From Alphaproteobacteria bacterium (GTDB lineage: Bacteria; Pseudomonadota; Alphaproteobacteria; Rhizobiales; Xanthobacteraceae), in NCBI GenBank assembly GCA_037200445.1, contig JBBCGH010000001.1:1-64000 (forward strand): a stretch of 64,000 nt of DNA, given 5' to 3'. The notes under the pieces were generated by a model. The model had not been told where the DNA came from and ran no database searches. It worked only from the letters and a program-made list of their open reading frames with translations. Shown here one piece after another: positions 38,184 through 47,030 of the stretch (within the stretch, counting starts at the first letter, position 1; every line of letters starts with the position of its first letter). A program made the translations under genes and the position numbers.

Positions 38184-38825
38184 TTAGTCTCCTTCGTTTC
38201 CACTCGCGTGCGCGGTTTCCGGCACACGATTGTCGTTATCGGCGGGGCGCTCGCTGTCGCGCGCCTGCGATTTTCCCTTCCGCAAGGACTCGCGGACCAA
38301 TTCATCGGTGAGCACGAGCCGTGCCTCGGCCATGTCGGCGATCCGGAGAGCCACATCCGTGGGCTCGCCTTCGGCCGCATCCCTGCGGCGCAGCTTTGCG
38401 GTGTCGCCCTCGACACCGGTCAGGACGCCGCGGAAGCGCTTGCGCCCGTCCTGGGCGATTTCCATCTCGATCTTCGCCTCGTGGCCGGCATGGCGCTCGA
38501 AGTCGGAGCGCCGCACCAGCGGCCGGTCGATGCCGGGCGACGAGACCTCCAGCCGGTACTCGCGGTCGATCGGGTCTTCCACGTCGAACACCGGCGAAAG
38601 CGCCCGCGAAGCGGCCTCGCAGTCCTCGATCAGCATGGAGCCGTCCGGCCGCTCGGCCATGATCTGCACCGTGCAGCCCTGCGCGGCGGAGACGCGCACC
38701 CGCACCAGCCGGTAGCCGAGGCCGGCCAGCACCGGTGCGGCGATCGCCGCGACGCGCGCAGCGATACCCTGCTCGATGATGAGCCGTGGCTCCGCCATAT
38801 CTCGTGTGTCGAACGCTTCTGTCAT
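38184..38825 (-). CDS. rimP: Ribosome maturation factor RimP
   Basis: RimP is needed for 30S subunit maturation. The 213-residue product has the two-domain layout: the N-terminal alpha/beta domain ends in [19 protein letters not shown] and [14 protein letters not shown], followed by an Sm-like C-terminal domain ([15 protein letters not shown]). A charged tail follows. The ATG at 38825 was chosen; an ATG at 38798 ([10 protein letters not shown]) is possible. It is the first gene of rimP-nusA-ylxR-infB-rbfA-truB-rpsO. The terminator-like hairpin ends only about 30 bases upstream of this start. Confidence 0.94.
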   Translation of the reverse strand: MTEAFDTRDMAEPRLIIEQGIAARVAAIAAPVLAGLGYRLVRVRVSAAQGCTVQIMAERPDGSMLIEDCEAASRALSPVFDVEDPIDREYRLEVSSPGIDRPLVRRSDFERHAGHEAKIEMEIAQDGRKRFRGVLTGVEGDTAKLRRRDAAEGEPTDVALRIADMAEARLVLTDELVRESLRKGKSQARDSERPADNDNRVPETAHASGNEGD

Positions 38826-38856
38826 GGTCCGGCAGCGCCGGGTTGTCTCAGGTAAC

Positions 38857-38887
38857 AAAAAAGAGCGGGTCCCGGGGGAACCCACTC
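38857..38887 (-). terminator. Terminator-like hairpin (attenuator) in the rimP leader
   Basis: On the minus strand the RNA would read GAGUGGGU, a C-rich loop, ACCCGCUC, then UUUUUU: an 8-pair stem with one G-U pair followed by a U-run. It lies 32 bases before the rimP ATG and downstream of a good promoter, so it probably stops part of the transcription into the nusA operon. Smaller hairpins (tcggat/atccga and gtcc/ggac) lie just upstream. Confidence 0.75.
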
Positions 38888-38944
38888 TCAAAAATCGATC
38901 GGATCATCCGACCGTTATGAGATGTCCTTGATCAGGACCCCGCC

Positions 38945-38972
38945 GATATAGCGGTTTGGCCGGGAAATGCAA
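38945..38972 (-). promoter_or_regulatory. Sigma-70-type promoter for the rimP-nusA operon
   Basis: Reading the minus strand, TTGCAT (38967..38972) and TATATC (38945..38950) are separated by 16 bases. They match the -35 consensus at 4 of 6 and the -10 at 5 of 6. Transcription would start near 38938, giving a leader of about 110 bases that contains the attenuator hairpin. Confidence 0.6.
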
Positions 38973-39183
38973 TGGGGGCAGCGCTTTAGGGCGCGGATAG
39001 CGGCCCCGCGGGTTCCGTTTAACCCTCTGTTAATGATTAGGAAAAAGTTTCTCCGTTCGATCGCTGCCGCGGCGGACGCGGTTAATTCAATCTAGACCGC
39101 GCCTCCTTACCGTTTGCCGAAAGGGCGACCGCGAACGGGGGCGGCTGCCGATCGGCAATTTGAAAAAACGCCAGGAGGCGGCA

Positions 39184-41082
39184 GTGGACGCGGGGCATTC
39201 CACCGGTTCGGTTCTCGATGCGGGGCGCACATGCGGGCGCATCCTTTCGGTCAGCGGCTCGCAGGCGAGCGTCGGCTTGCCGCTGGAGAGCATCGATCCG
39301 GTCCGCGAAGCGTCCATCACCGTCGGCAAGTTCCTGCGCATCCAGCGCGCCAAGACGCTGTTGGTCGGAATGGTCACCGAGGTGACGCAGGACATCACAG
39401 CGGCCGCGCGCGAACAGGGTTACCGCGCCGCCGCGCGCCTCGACATGATGGGCGAGATCAAGCAGCGCGATGACGGCAAGGCCTATTTCCAGCGCGGCGT
39501 CACCGACTATCCGGCGATCGGCGACCCGGCCGCGCTGATCACGCGCGACGAGCTGCGGCTGATCTACGATATCTCGAGCGGCGACACGATCGACATCGGC
39601 TACCTGCAGCAGGACACCTCGATCGGCGCCTACGTCAACGTCGACGACATGCTGAACAAGCATTTCGCGATTCTCGGCACCACCGGCGTCGGCAAGTCGA
39701 GCGGCGTCGCGCTGATCCTGCAGCAGATCCTCGAGGCACGGCCGAACCTGCGGCTCTTCCTGCTCGACGGCCACAACGAGTATGGCCGCTGCTTCGGCGA
39801 GCGCGCACTGGTACTCAATCCGCGCAACCTGAAACTGCCGTTCTGGCTCTTCAACTTCGAAGAGGTCGTGGATGTGTTCTTCGCCGGCCGGCCCGGCGTG
39901 GACGAAGAGGTCGCAGTCCTCGCCGAAACCATCCCGCAGGCCAAGAGCAATTACACCCAGCAGTATCGCTCGGGCGATCGCGTCACGCTCAAGCGCAATG
40001 ATCCAAAGACCACCGGCTATACGGTCGATACCCCCGTTCCGTACCGGTTGGCCGACCTCGTCGCGCTGATCGACGAGCGCATGGGCAAGCTCGAAAACCG
40101 TTCCTCGCGCATGGTCTATCACAAGCTGATCACGCGCATCGAAACGGTGCGCAACGACCCGCGCTACGCCTTCATGTTCGACAATGCCAACGTCGGCGGC
40201 GACACGATGGGCGAGACGCTGCGCCAGCTCTTCCGCCTGCCGCCGGACGGCAAGCCGATGACCATCATGCAGCTCGCAGGCTTCCCGGCGGAAGTCGTCG
40301 ACTCGGTCGTGTCGGTGCTGTGCCGGATGGCGTTCGACTTCGGCATGTGGAGCGACGGCGCGTTTCCGCTGCTGTTCGTGTGCGAAGAAGCGCACCGGTA
40401 TGCGTCAGCCGACCGCAGCATCGGTTTCGGCCCGACCCGCAAGGCGCTCTCGCGCATCGCCAAGGAAGGCCGCAAATACGGCGTGTTCCTCGGGCTCGTG
40501 ACGCAGCGGCCGGCAGAGCTCGATTCCACGATCATCTCGCAGTGCTCGACCCTTTTCGCGATGCGGATGGCGAACGAACGCGATCAGGCGATCGTGCGCT
40601 CCGCGGTGTCGGATGCGGCCGCGAACCTCTTGGCCTTCGTGCCGTCGCTCGGGACCCGCGAGGTGCTCGCGTTCGGCGAAGGCGTGGCATTGCCGACGCG
40701 GCTCAAGTTCAAGCAGCTGCCCGAACATCTGATCCCGCACAGCCAGGCGGTCATCAATGCGAGCACCGACAACACGGCTGCCCCCACGGAAGACTTCATC
40801 GACACGATCATCGACCGCTGGCGCGGCGCCACGATGAGCCACAAACAGTCCGGGCTCGACAGCGGGGCGGACTTCGAGTCGCTCGCGCGCGACGAGTTCT
40901 CGTCGCTGTCGGTCGCGCCGCAGGCGCCGAGCGTTCCCCAGCAGCCAAGCGCGCCAGCGCCGCCGGCCGCACCGCCCCGGCTCGATCCGGATCGGTTCAA
41001 GCTGTTGAAGCGGCCGATCGAGGGGCGCAGCGACGTGTTCGGCCGCGGCGAGCCGGCAAGCCCGCCGAGCTGGCGGAAGTAG
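39184..41082 (+). CDS. HerA-like (DUF87) hexameric ATPase
   Basis: A 632-residue HerA/FtsK-superfamily ATPase. The N-terminal HAS-barrel-like domain (CGRILSVSGSQASVGLPLE) is followed by the P-loop GTTGVGKS at about 165-172, the LFLLDGHNEYGR strand, and Walker B LLFVCEEAHRY. The arginine-finger region is FGPTRKALSRIAKEGRKYGV, ending with GLVTQRPAELD. The tail is proline-rich. HerA proteins translocate on DNA and often work with the NurA nuclease in end resection; no nurA is adjacent. The GTG at 39184 with aggagg five bases upstream was preferred to a TTG at 39160. It is divergent from the rimP operon. Confidence 0.88.
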   Translation: MDAGHSTGSVLDAGRTCGRILSVSGSQASVGLPLESIDPVREASITVGKFLRIQRAKTLLVGMVTEVTQDITAAAREQGYRAAARLDMMGEIKQRDDGKAYFQRGVTDYPAIGDPAALITRDELRLIYDISSGDTIDIGYLQQDTSIGAYVNVDDMLNKHFAILGTTGVGKSSGVALILQQILEARPNLRLFLLDGHNEYGRCFGERALVLNPRNLKLPFWLFNFEEVVDVFFAGRPGVDEEVAVLAETIPQAKSNYTQQYRSGDRVTLKRNDPKTTGYTVDTPVPYRLADLVALIDERMGKLENRSSRMVYHKLITRIETVRNDPRYAFMFDNANVGGDTMGETLRQLFRLPPDGKPMTIMQLAGFPAEVVDSVVSVLCRMAFDFGMWSDGAFPLLFVCEEAHRYASADRSIGFGPTRKALSRIAKEGRKYGVFLGLVTQRPAELDSTIISQCSTLFAMRMANERDQAIVRSAVSDAAANLLAFVPSLGTREVLAFGEGVALPTRLKFKQLPEHLIPHSQAVINASTDNTAAPTEDFIDTIIDRWRGATMSHKQSGLDSGADFESLARDEFSSLSVAPQAPSVPQQPSAPAPPAAPPRLDPDRFKLLKRPIEGRSDVFGRGEPASPPSWRK

Positions 41083-41766
41083 TCAGGTTCTCTTGAAGAC
41101 CAGATAGGTCGGCGCACGCCCTTCGCGCAGTGCCTTCGCCTCGTAGCGCGTGCCGGAGAATCCGGCCCACGGTTTGCGCCAGTCATCGGTAGATTCGGCA
41201 GTCCAGGCGAAATCGCGCGAACGCAAGAGCCGCAGCAGCGTCCACTCGGCGTAGTTCGCCCAATCGGTCGCAAAGCGAAACTCGCCGCCTGCCCGCAGCA
41301 CGCGTGCGAGTGCAGCAACATTCGCCTCGGACACAAATCGGCGCTTCCAATGCCGCCGCTTCGGCCAGGGATCGGGATAGAGCAGATCGACGCGGGTGAG
41401 CGAATGCGCCGGCAGCCAGGCGAGCAGATCGACCGCGTCGCCATGATGCAGCCGGATGTTTGCGAGGCCGAGGTCATCGATCGCGACCAGCGCCTTGGCC
41501 ATGCCGTTGACGAACGGCTCGCATCCGATGAAGCCGGTACGCGGATGAGCCTGCGCTTGCGCGATCAGGTGCTCGGCGCCGCCGAAGCCGATTTCGAGCC
41601 GCACATCATCGACCGTCGGAGGAAACAGAGCCGCAAGATCGTCCGGCGCGGGCGCGCTCAGATCGAGTGCGAGGCGCGGGAGCAGCGAACCGAACAGATC
41701 GACCTGCCGCGCGCGCAACGGATGGCCCTTGCGGCGGCCGAAGAAACCACGCTGCTCGTTCGCCAT
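41083..41766 (-). CDS. trmB: tRNA (guanine-N7)-methyltransferase TrmB
   Basis: TrmB methylates G46 at N7 in the tRNA variable loop, using S-adenosylmethionine. The 227-residue product has the SAM motif LEIGFGGAEHL, the GCEPFVNGMAKAL segment and the family signature LYPDPWPKRRHWKRRF. It ends with the substrate-binding GTRYEAKALREGRAPTYLVF. The ATG at 41766 starts MANEQRGFFGRRKGHPL, matching the family; the longer frame to 41922 is rejected. It is downstream of metK, whose product supplies its methyl donor; a hairpin lies between them. Confidence 0.95.
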   Translation of the reverse strand: MANEQRGFFGRRKGHPLRARQVDLFGSLLPRLALDLSAPAPDDLAALFPPTVDDVRLEIGFGGAEHLIAQAQAHPRTGFIGCEPFVNGMAKALVAIDDLGLANIRLHHGDAVDLLAWLPAHSLTRVDLLYPDPWPKRRHWKRRFVSEANVAALARVLRAGGEFRFATDWANYAEWTLLRLLRSRDFAWTAESTDDWRKPWAGFSGTRYEAKALREGRAPTYLVFKRT

Positions 41767-41798
41767 GTGGATGCTCAAGCATGAGCACGCGCAGAAAT

Positions 41799-41827
41799 GC
41801 AAATGGCCGGCAGCGCCGGCCATTTGC
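41799..41827. terminator. Perfect hairpin between metK and trmB
   Basis: A 13-base perfect stem, gcaaatggccggc and gccggccatttgc, around the loop agc. There is no long T-run, so termination may be partial. It lies 19 bases beyond the metK stop and 32 bases before the trmB start on the minus strand. Confidence 0.55.
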
Positions 41828-41845
41828 GCGGATTGAGATCGGGTC

Positions 41846-43120
41846 TTAGCCGAACGCCTTGCGCAGGCTCGGCGCCAGGTCGGTCTTCTCCCAGGAGAAG
41901 CCGCCGTCCTTGTCGGGCGCACGGCCGAAGTGGCCGTAGGCGGCGGTGCGCCGGTAGATCGGCCGGTTGAGCTTCAGCGTGCGGCGGATGTTGGTCGGCG
42001 TAAGGCGGAACATCTCGGGCAGGATCTTTTCAAGCTTGCGCTCGTCGACCTTGCCGGTGCCGTGCGTGTCGACGAGGAGCGACATCGGGTCGGCCACGCC
42101 GATCGCGTAAGCGACCTGGATGGTGCACTTGTCGGCGAGTCCCGCCGCCACGACGTTCTTGGCGAGATAACGCGCCGCGTAGGCGGCCGAGCGATCCACC
42201 TTGGTCGGGTCCTTGCCGGAGAAGGCGCCGCCGCCGTGCGGCGCATAGCCGCCGTAGGTGTCGACGATGATCTTGCGCCCGGTGAGGCCGCAGTCGCCGT
42301 CCGGGCCGCCGACCACGAAATTGCCGGTCGGATTGACGAGGAAGTCCGAAGGCTTCTTGGGCATCCAGCCCTTGGGCAGCGACGACGTCACGGCGTTCTC
42401 GATCAGGTCGCGCACCATGCCGGGCGTGTACTTCTTCTTGTTGCGATTCGCGGCATTGTGCTGCGTCGACACGACGACCTTGGTGCAGCCGACCGCCTTG
42501 CCGTCGACGTACTGAACCGTGACCTGGCTCTTCGCGTCGGGCTGCAGGTCGAACAGCTTGCCGGAGCGGCGCTGCTCGGAGAGTGTGCGCAGGATCTTGT
42601 GCGCAAAGAAAATCGGCGCCGGCATGTACGAGCCCTTCTCGTACACTTCGCTTTCGGTGCAGGCGAAGCCGAACATCATGCCCTGATCGCCCGCGCCTTC
42701 TTCCTCACCGCCCTTTTTCTTCTTGGCATTGACGCCCATCGCGATGTCGGGCGACTGGCCGTGCAGCAGCACGTCGACGTCGGCGCCATGCCAGGAGAAG
42801 CCGTCCTGGTCGTAGCCGATGTCCTTGACGACGCCGCGCGCGATCTCGGTGATCAGCTCGCGATTCATGATCGTGTGGCCGTTGTATTTCTTCATCAGCG
42901 GCTCTTGGCCGCGGCACTCACCGGCGACGACGATCTTGTTGGTGGTGGTCAGCGTCTCGCAGCCGAGCCGCGTGTTGATCTGGCTGTCGTCCTCGATGCC
43001 GAGCTTGACGTCGTTCGCCAGAAACGCGTCGAGAATCGCGTCGGAAATCTGGTCGCAGACCTTGTCGGGATGGCCCTCGGAAACCGACTCACTCGTAAAC
43101 AGGTAGTTCTTGCGGGACAC
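41846..43120 (-). CDS. metK: S-adenosylmethionine synthetase MetK
   Basis: MetK makes S-adenosylmethionine from ATP and methionine. The 424-residue product starts [20 protein letters not shown] (quoted after the initiator) and has the signatures [12 protein letters not shown] and [19 protein letters not shown]. The family length is about 384-420; an insertion of lysines and glutamates ([12 protein letters not shown]) precedes GAGDQG, as in other Rhizobiales. The start is a GTG at 43120 with an aggag site. No SAM riboswitch was recognised in the 118-base leader. The XRE regulator gene is directly upstream and trmB downstream. Confidence 0.96.
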   Translation of the reverse strand: MSRKNYLFTSESVSEGHPDKVCDQISDAILDAFLANDVKLGIEDDSQINTRLGCETLTTTNKIVVAGECRGQEPLMKKYNGHTIMNRELITEIARGVVKDIGYDQDGFSWHGADVDVLLHGQSPDIAMGVNAKKKKGGEEEGAGDQGMMFGFACTESEVYEKGSYMPAPIFFAHKILRTLSEQRRSGKLFDLQPDAKSQVTVQYVDGKAVGCTKVVVSTQHNAANRNKKKYTPGMVRDLIENAVTSSLPKGWMPKKPSDFLVNPTGNFVVGGPDGDCGLTGRKIIVDTYGGYAPHGGGAFSGKDPTKVDRSAAYAARYLAKNVVAAGLADKCTIQVAYAIGVADPMSLLVDTHGTGKVDERKLEKILPEMFRLTPTNIRRTLKLNRPIYRRTAAYGHFGRAPDKDGGFSWEKTDLAPSLRKAFG

Positions 43121-43238
43121 TGATTGGCTCCTGGAAAAGGCCGATCCCGGCCTCGGGTGTCGGCGCGCCCCCGGCGCGACGGACGCGTTTCTTGCAGCGT
43201 CAAGGCATGCGGTCAAGGTGTGGGCAGTGTTGGGCGCC

Positions 43239-43646
43239 TTACGTCGCGCTTGGTCCGGCCATTTCCTCTATCAGATCAACGATCCGGCGGCGCAGCTTCG
43301 GGTTCTTCACCTGCGAGAACGCCTTGACCAGCGCAAGGCCGTCCGAGGTCGAGAGCGTTGCCTGCAAGTATTCGGGCGAGGCGTCTTCGGCCAATCCGCC
43401 GGGCTTGCCGGGCGGCGCCGGCACCCCCTCGAAGAAAAACGAGACCGGCACTTGCAGGATGATCGAGATCTGCTGCAGCCGGCTCGCGCCGATTCGATTT
43501 GTCCCCTTCTCGTATTTCTGCACCTGCTGGAAGGTAAGGCCGAGCGAGTCGCCGAGCTTTTCCTGGCTCATGCTCAACATCATGCGGCGCATGCGGACGC
43601 GGCTGCCGACATGCTTGTCGATCGGATTCGGCGTCTTCTTGGTCAT
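43239..43646 (-). CDS. XRE-family transcriptional regulator (PhrR-like)
   Basis: A 135-residue protein with a Cro/CI-type helix-turn-helix at about residues 15-70 ([19 protein letters not shown], then [20 protein letters not shown]). A hydrophobic segment follows ([18 protein letters not shown]) and then a C-terminal helical tail. It resembles the PhrR-type regulators of Rhizobiales, which often sit next to metK. The ATG at 43646 has a gggagga site about nine bases upstream; an ATG at 43655 abuts that site and is unlikely. It lies between lnt and metK on the same strand. Targets are not known from sequence. Confidence 0.88.
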   Translation of the reverse strand: MTKKTPNPIDKHVGSRVRMRRMMLSMSQEKLGDSLGLTFQQVQKYEKGTNRIGASRLQQISIILQVPVSFFFEGVPAPPGKPGGLAEDASPEYLQATLSTSDGLALVKAFSQVKNPKLRRRIVDLIEEMAGPSAT

Positions 43647-43797
43647 AGACCACATCCTCCCGTGCCCGCGTACAACCTGTTGCACGCCGTGCGAGAAAGC
43701 AATGGTGGAGTGCCCCAACGGAAGACAGGCCTGCCCCCAAGCCTGCGCAGACCTATCCTATTGAGCCGCCGGGTCGCTTGCCACCGGTATATTGCCG

Positions 43798-45405
43798 CTA
43801 AGCCGCGCGGCGGCGGCGCCACAGGACGAGCGCGAGCGCCGCGAGCATCACAAGGGCGGCAGGGCCGTCACGAAACCGCACATAGGGCGTCGGCCCGACG
43901 GGTTGCGGCAAGGCCGAATCGAGCACGCCCTCGGTCCCGAGCGGCAAGGTGCGGACGAAACGACCCAGCGGGTCGATCACCGCCGACACGCCGGTGTTGG
44001 CGGCGCGCACCAGGGGCAGGCCTTCCTCGATCGCGCGCACGCGCGCCTGCTGCAGATGCTGGTACGGCCCGGAGCTTTGGCCGAACCAGCCGTCATTGGT
44101 GAGATTGACGAGCCAGGCAGGGCGTTCGCCCGCGGGCACGGCCTCGCCCGGGAACACGATCTCGTAGCAGATCAGCGGCAGAAACGCAGGCGCGCGCGGA
44201 ACCGCGATCGGCTTGCGTACCGTGCCCGGGACGTAGCCGCCCTTCACCTTGGTGAGCTGCATCAAGCCGAGGCGCTCGAGGAAATCCTGGAACGGCAGAT
44301 ATTCGCCGAACGGCACCAGATGCAGCTTGTCGTAGACCGACAGGACCGCGCCGTCGTGATCGATCACATAGACCGAGTTATAGGCATGGATCACACCGGG
44401 CGTCGGCGCAGCGGATGCGGGCCGCGCCGCGCCGACGATCAGCACGGTCCCGGGCGGCAGGAGATCGGCGATCTGTGCCATCGCCTCCGGCTCGCGTTGC
44501 AGAAAGAACGGGAACGCCGACTCGGGCCAGATCAGGTGCGTGACGTCCCGCACGCCGTTTGCGCCGGGACCGGTCGCGCGATCCGACAGCGCAAGGTAGC
44601 GCGCCATGACCTCTCGCCGGGCGCCGTAATTGAATTTCTCGTCCTGCGAAAGATTGGGCTGCATGATGCGCAGCTTCACGCCGGGCACGTATTGCGTCGG
44701 CGACTGCGCGAGGCGGATGGCCCCGTAGGCCGCAAGGATCGCGAGCAGCGTGACGGGGATCAGCACAGTGCGCCACGGGCGCGGCGTGTCGGTGCGCTCG
44801 TCCGCCAGAACCGCGGGAGCGGCGAACAGCCAGACCGCAAAGAACGTCAGCCCCCACAGCCCGATCAGCGCGGAGGCTTGCGCGAGCACGAGCGGGCCGG
44901 TGAGCGCATAGCCGATCGTGTTCCAGGGAAAGCCGGTGAGCACATGGCCGCGCAGCCACTCGACGGCCGTCAGTGCCAGCGCGAGGACAAGAATGCGCAA
45001 GGGTCCGCGCATCCAGATGAGCCGCGCCACGCCGAACGCCGCCGCCATGAAGAACGCGAGCGCCGCCGGAAGCCCGATCACCGCGAACGGCAACAGCCAC
45101 GCAAAGGTCTTGGCATCGACCAGAAAGGCAAAACCCATCCAATAGAGACCGGCGACGAAATAGCCGAAGCCGAACCACCAGCCGCTCAGCGCAGCCGTCA
45201 TCACGCCGCCGAGCCGGCCTGCCGACGCGCCGTCGATCAGCCACACCAGCACCGGAAACGTCACGAACAGCACGGGCCAGGCATTCACCGGCGCGAGCGC
45301 CAGCACCGAGACGGCGCCCGCCGCGAACGCGATCGCGGCACGCCGCCATCCGTAGGAGAGCACCACCGCATGCGACGCTCGCGTGAGCCACGCGAGTGCC
45401 CTCAC
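43798..45405 (-). CDS. lnt: Apolipoprotein N-acyltransferase Lnt
   Basis: Lnt adds the third acyl chain to the N-terminal cysteine of lipoproteins in the inner membrane. The 535-residue product has about six hydrophobic segments in the first 220 residues, then a nitrilase-type periplasmic domain. The catalytic triad is visible: Glu in IWPESAFPFF, Lys in YDKLHLVPFGEYLPF, and Cys in LICYEIVFP. A last membrane segment and an arginine-rich end (WRRRRAA) follow. Its ATG overlaps the corC-type gene stop by four bases. The phoH-ybeY-corC-lnt order is widely conserved. Confidence 0.95.
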   Translation of the reverse strand: MRALAWLTRASHAVVLSYGWRRAAIAFAAGAVSVLALAPVNAWPVLFVTFPVLVWLIDGASAGRLGGVMTAALSGWWFGFGYFVAGLYWMGFAFLVDAKTFAWLLPFAVIGLPAALAFFMAAAFGVARLIWMRGPLRILVLALALTAVEWLRGHVLTGFPWNTIGYALTGPLVLAQASALIGLWGLTFFAVWLFAAPAVLADERTDTPRPWRTVLIPVTLLAILAAYGAIRLAQSPTQYVPGVKLRIMQPNLSQDEKFNYGARREVMARYLALSDRATGPGANGVRDVTHLIWPESAFPFFLQREPEAMAQIADLLPPGTVLIVGAARPASAAPTPGVIHAYNSVYVIDHDGAVLSVYDKLHLVPFGEYLPFQDFLERLGLMQLTKVKGGYVPGTVRKPIAVPRAPAFLPLICYEIVFPGEAVPAGERPAWLVNLTNDGWFGQSSGPYQHLQQARVRAIEEGLPLVRAANTGVSAVIDPLGRFVRTLPLGTEGVLDSALPQPVGPTPYVRFRDGPAALVMLAALALVLWRRRRAA

Positions 45406-46505
45406 GGCAATCCCTTGCCGGATGGCGCTTCAGGGTCGGGCGGCACGATGGTGGGGGCCGTGTCGCGCCGCCGGGCGTTGCGTTCGCTCCGCGCGGAAGC
45501 GCCGCGCGTGATGCGGACCTTCTTCAGCCGGCGCGGATCGGAATCGAGCACCTCGATCTCGAAGTCGCCCGGGCCCGGCACGACCTGGCCGCGCGTCGGA
45601 AGGCGGCCTGCGCGCGTCATCACGTAGCCGCCGAGGGTATCGACCTCGTCGCCGATGTCGCCGATGTCGAATTCGGGCCCGACCGTGGCCACGACGTCCT
45701 CGAGCGGCGCGCGCGCGTCGGCCAGGAACGAGCCGTCGGGCTGGCGCACGATCGCCGGCATTTCGTCTTCGTCGTGCTCGTCCTCGATCTCGCCAAAAAC
45801 TTCCTCGACCACGTCCTCGATCGATACGATGCCGTCGGTGCCGCCGTATTCGTCGATCACCAGCGCAAGATGAATGCGGGTCGCCTGCATCTTGGCAAGC
45901 AGGTCGAGCGCCGGCATCGAGGGCGGAACGAACAGGATCTCGCGGACGATTTTCGCGTCCAGGAGCGATACCGAAAGGTCGATGGCCTTGAGATCGAGGT
46001 CGGCGGGGAACGGCTTCTTGCGCTTGCTCTTCGCGGCGCCCTGCTGCGCGCGGCGCACCATATAGCCGATCACATCGCGGATGTGCACCATGCCGACCGG
46101 GTCGTCGAGGGTGTCGTTATGTACCACGAGCCGCGAGTGGCCGGCGCCCTCGAACACCTTGATCAGTTCGCCGAGCGAAATCTCCTGCTGCACCGTGATG
46201 ATGTCGGCACGCGGCACCATCACGTCATCCACCCGGCGCCCGCGCAGCGCCAGGATGTTGGTGAGCATGATGCGCTCTTGCGGCGAGAAGCCGCCCTCGC
46301 CCACCGAACCGTTGGCCAGCACGGTCTGCAGGTCGGAACGCGCCGAGCTGGATTTCCAGTTGAACACCGCGCGCATCAGCCGCGAGAGCCAGCTCTCTCC
46401 GCGTTCGGGCGCGGGCTGCGGCACCACGGCAGGGAGATTCACGCGTTCCGGGAAAGAATCGCTGCGGCTTGAATCGATACGACTTGGCGCGTCGGAATCG
46501 GGCAT
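45402..46505 (-). CDS. CorC/HlyC-type CBS-domain protein
   Basis: A 367-residue cytoplasmic-type protein of the hemolysin C / CorC family. After a disordered N-terminus comes a paired CBS module (VPRADIITVQQEISLGELIK and FVPPSMPALDLLAKMQATRI) with the conserved VIDEYGGTDGIVSIEDVVEE. A C-terminal CorC_HlyC transporter-associated domain follows (DIGDEVDTLGGYVMTRAGRLP, quoted in part). CorC proteins are linked to Mg/Co efflux control. It overlaps lnt by four bases and is 9 bases after ybeY, so it is in one operon with them. Confidence 0.92.
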   Translation of the reverse strand: MPDSDAPSRIDSSRSDSFPERVNLPAVVPQPAPERGESWLSRLMRAVFNWKSSSARSDLQTVLANGSVGEGGFSPQERIMLTNILALRGRRVDDVMVPRADIITVQQEISLGELIKVFEGAGHSRLVVHNDTLDDPVGMVHIRDVIGYMVRRAQQGAAKSKRKKPFPADLDLKAIDLSVSLLDAKIVREILFVPPSMPALDLLAKMQATRIHLALVIDEYGGTDGIVSIEDVVEEVFGEIEDEHDEDEMPAIVRQPDGSFLADARAPLEDVVATVGPEFDIGDIGDEVDTLGGYVMTRAGRLPTRGQVVPGPGDFEIEVLDSDPRRLKKVRITRGASARSERNARRRDTAPTIVPPDPEAPSGKGLP

Positions 46506-46514
46506 GGCGGTCGG

Positions 46515-47030
46515 TCAGCCCCGAATCTGCTGAGGCAGCGCCTCGCGCGCAAGCGTCTCGTGGGTGCGATACGGGTCGGGCACCCCAAGCCGCGCCAAAA
46601 TGACACGCTCGAGATGTTCCATGTCTTCGGCGGCCGCATCGGTCTCGTGATCATGGCCGAGCAAATGGAGAAATCCGTGCACCGCGAGATGCGCCAGATG
46701 ATCCGCGAAAGACTTGCTTTCCTCCCGCGCCTCGCGCGCAGTCGTCTCGTAGGCGATCGCAATATCGCCCAGCGACGTCACCGGTCCCTGCTGATGGGCA
46801 GGAGGCGGAAACGACAGCACGTTGGTCGGCTTGTCGATATGGCGCCATTGCGCGTTGAGGCGGCGGATCGAGGCATCGTCGGTCAACAGCACCGCGAGCG
46901 CGCGGTCCTTGAAGTCGCCCCCGGTCGCGATCGCGGCTTCGGTCAACGCGCGCCGCACGACCGCCTCTGCGCCCGGATCCCAGGCGCCCTCTTCGACGAT
47001 CACGTCGATCAGCGGCACTGGCTCGATCAT
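46515..47030 (-). CDS. ybeY: rRNA maturation endoribonuclease YbeY
   Basis: YbeY is a zinc-dependent RNase needed for 16S rRNA 3'-end processing and 70S quality control. The 171-residue product has the metal motif HGFLHLLGHDHETD (three histidines in the HGxLHLxGxDH pattern) and the family segments NAQWRHIDKPTNVLSFP and LGDIAIAYE. The ATG at 47030 overlaps the phoH stop by four bases. Upstream and downstream partners phoH and corC are in the standard order. Confidence 0.95.
   Translation of the reverse strand: MIEPVPLIDVIVEEGAWDPGAEAVVRRALTEAAIATGGDFKDRALAVLLTDDASIRRLNAQWRHIDKPTNVLSFPPPAHQQGPVTSLGDIAIAYETTAREAREESKSFADHLAHLAVHGFLHLLGHDHETDAAAEDMEHLERVILARLGVPDPYRTHETLAREALPQQIRG

Noticed and set aside
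36537-38855. A 772-codon plus-strand frame opposite nusA and rimP
   Set aside because: Same reason: it shadows two well-supported genes and shows no recognisable protein features.
43121-43238. Possible SAM riboswitch upstream of metK
   Set aside because: The 118-base leader shows no recognisable SAM-I, SAM-II or SAM/SAH core; it could not be supported by eye.
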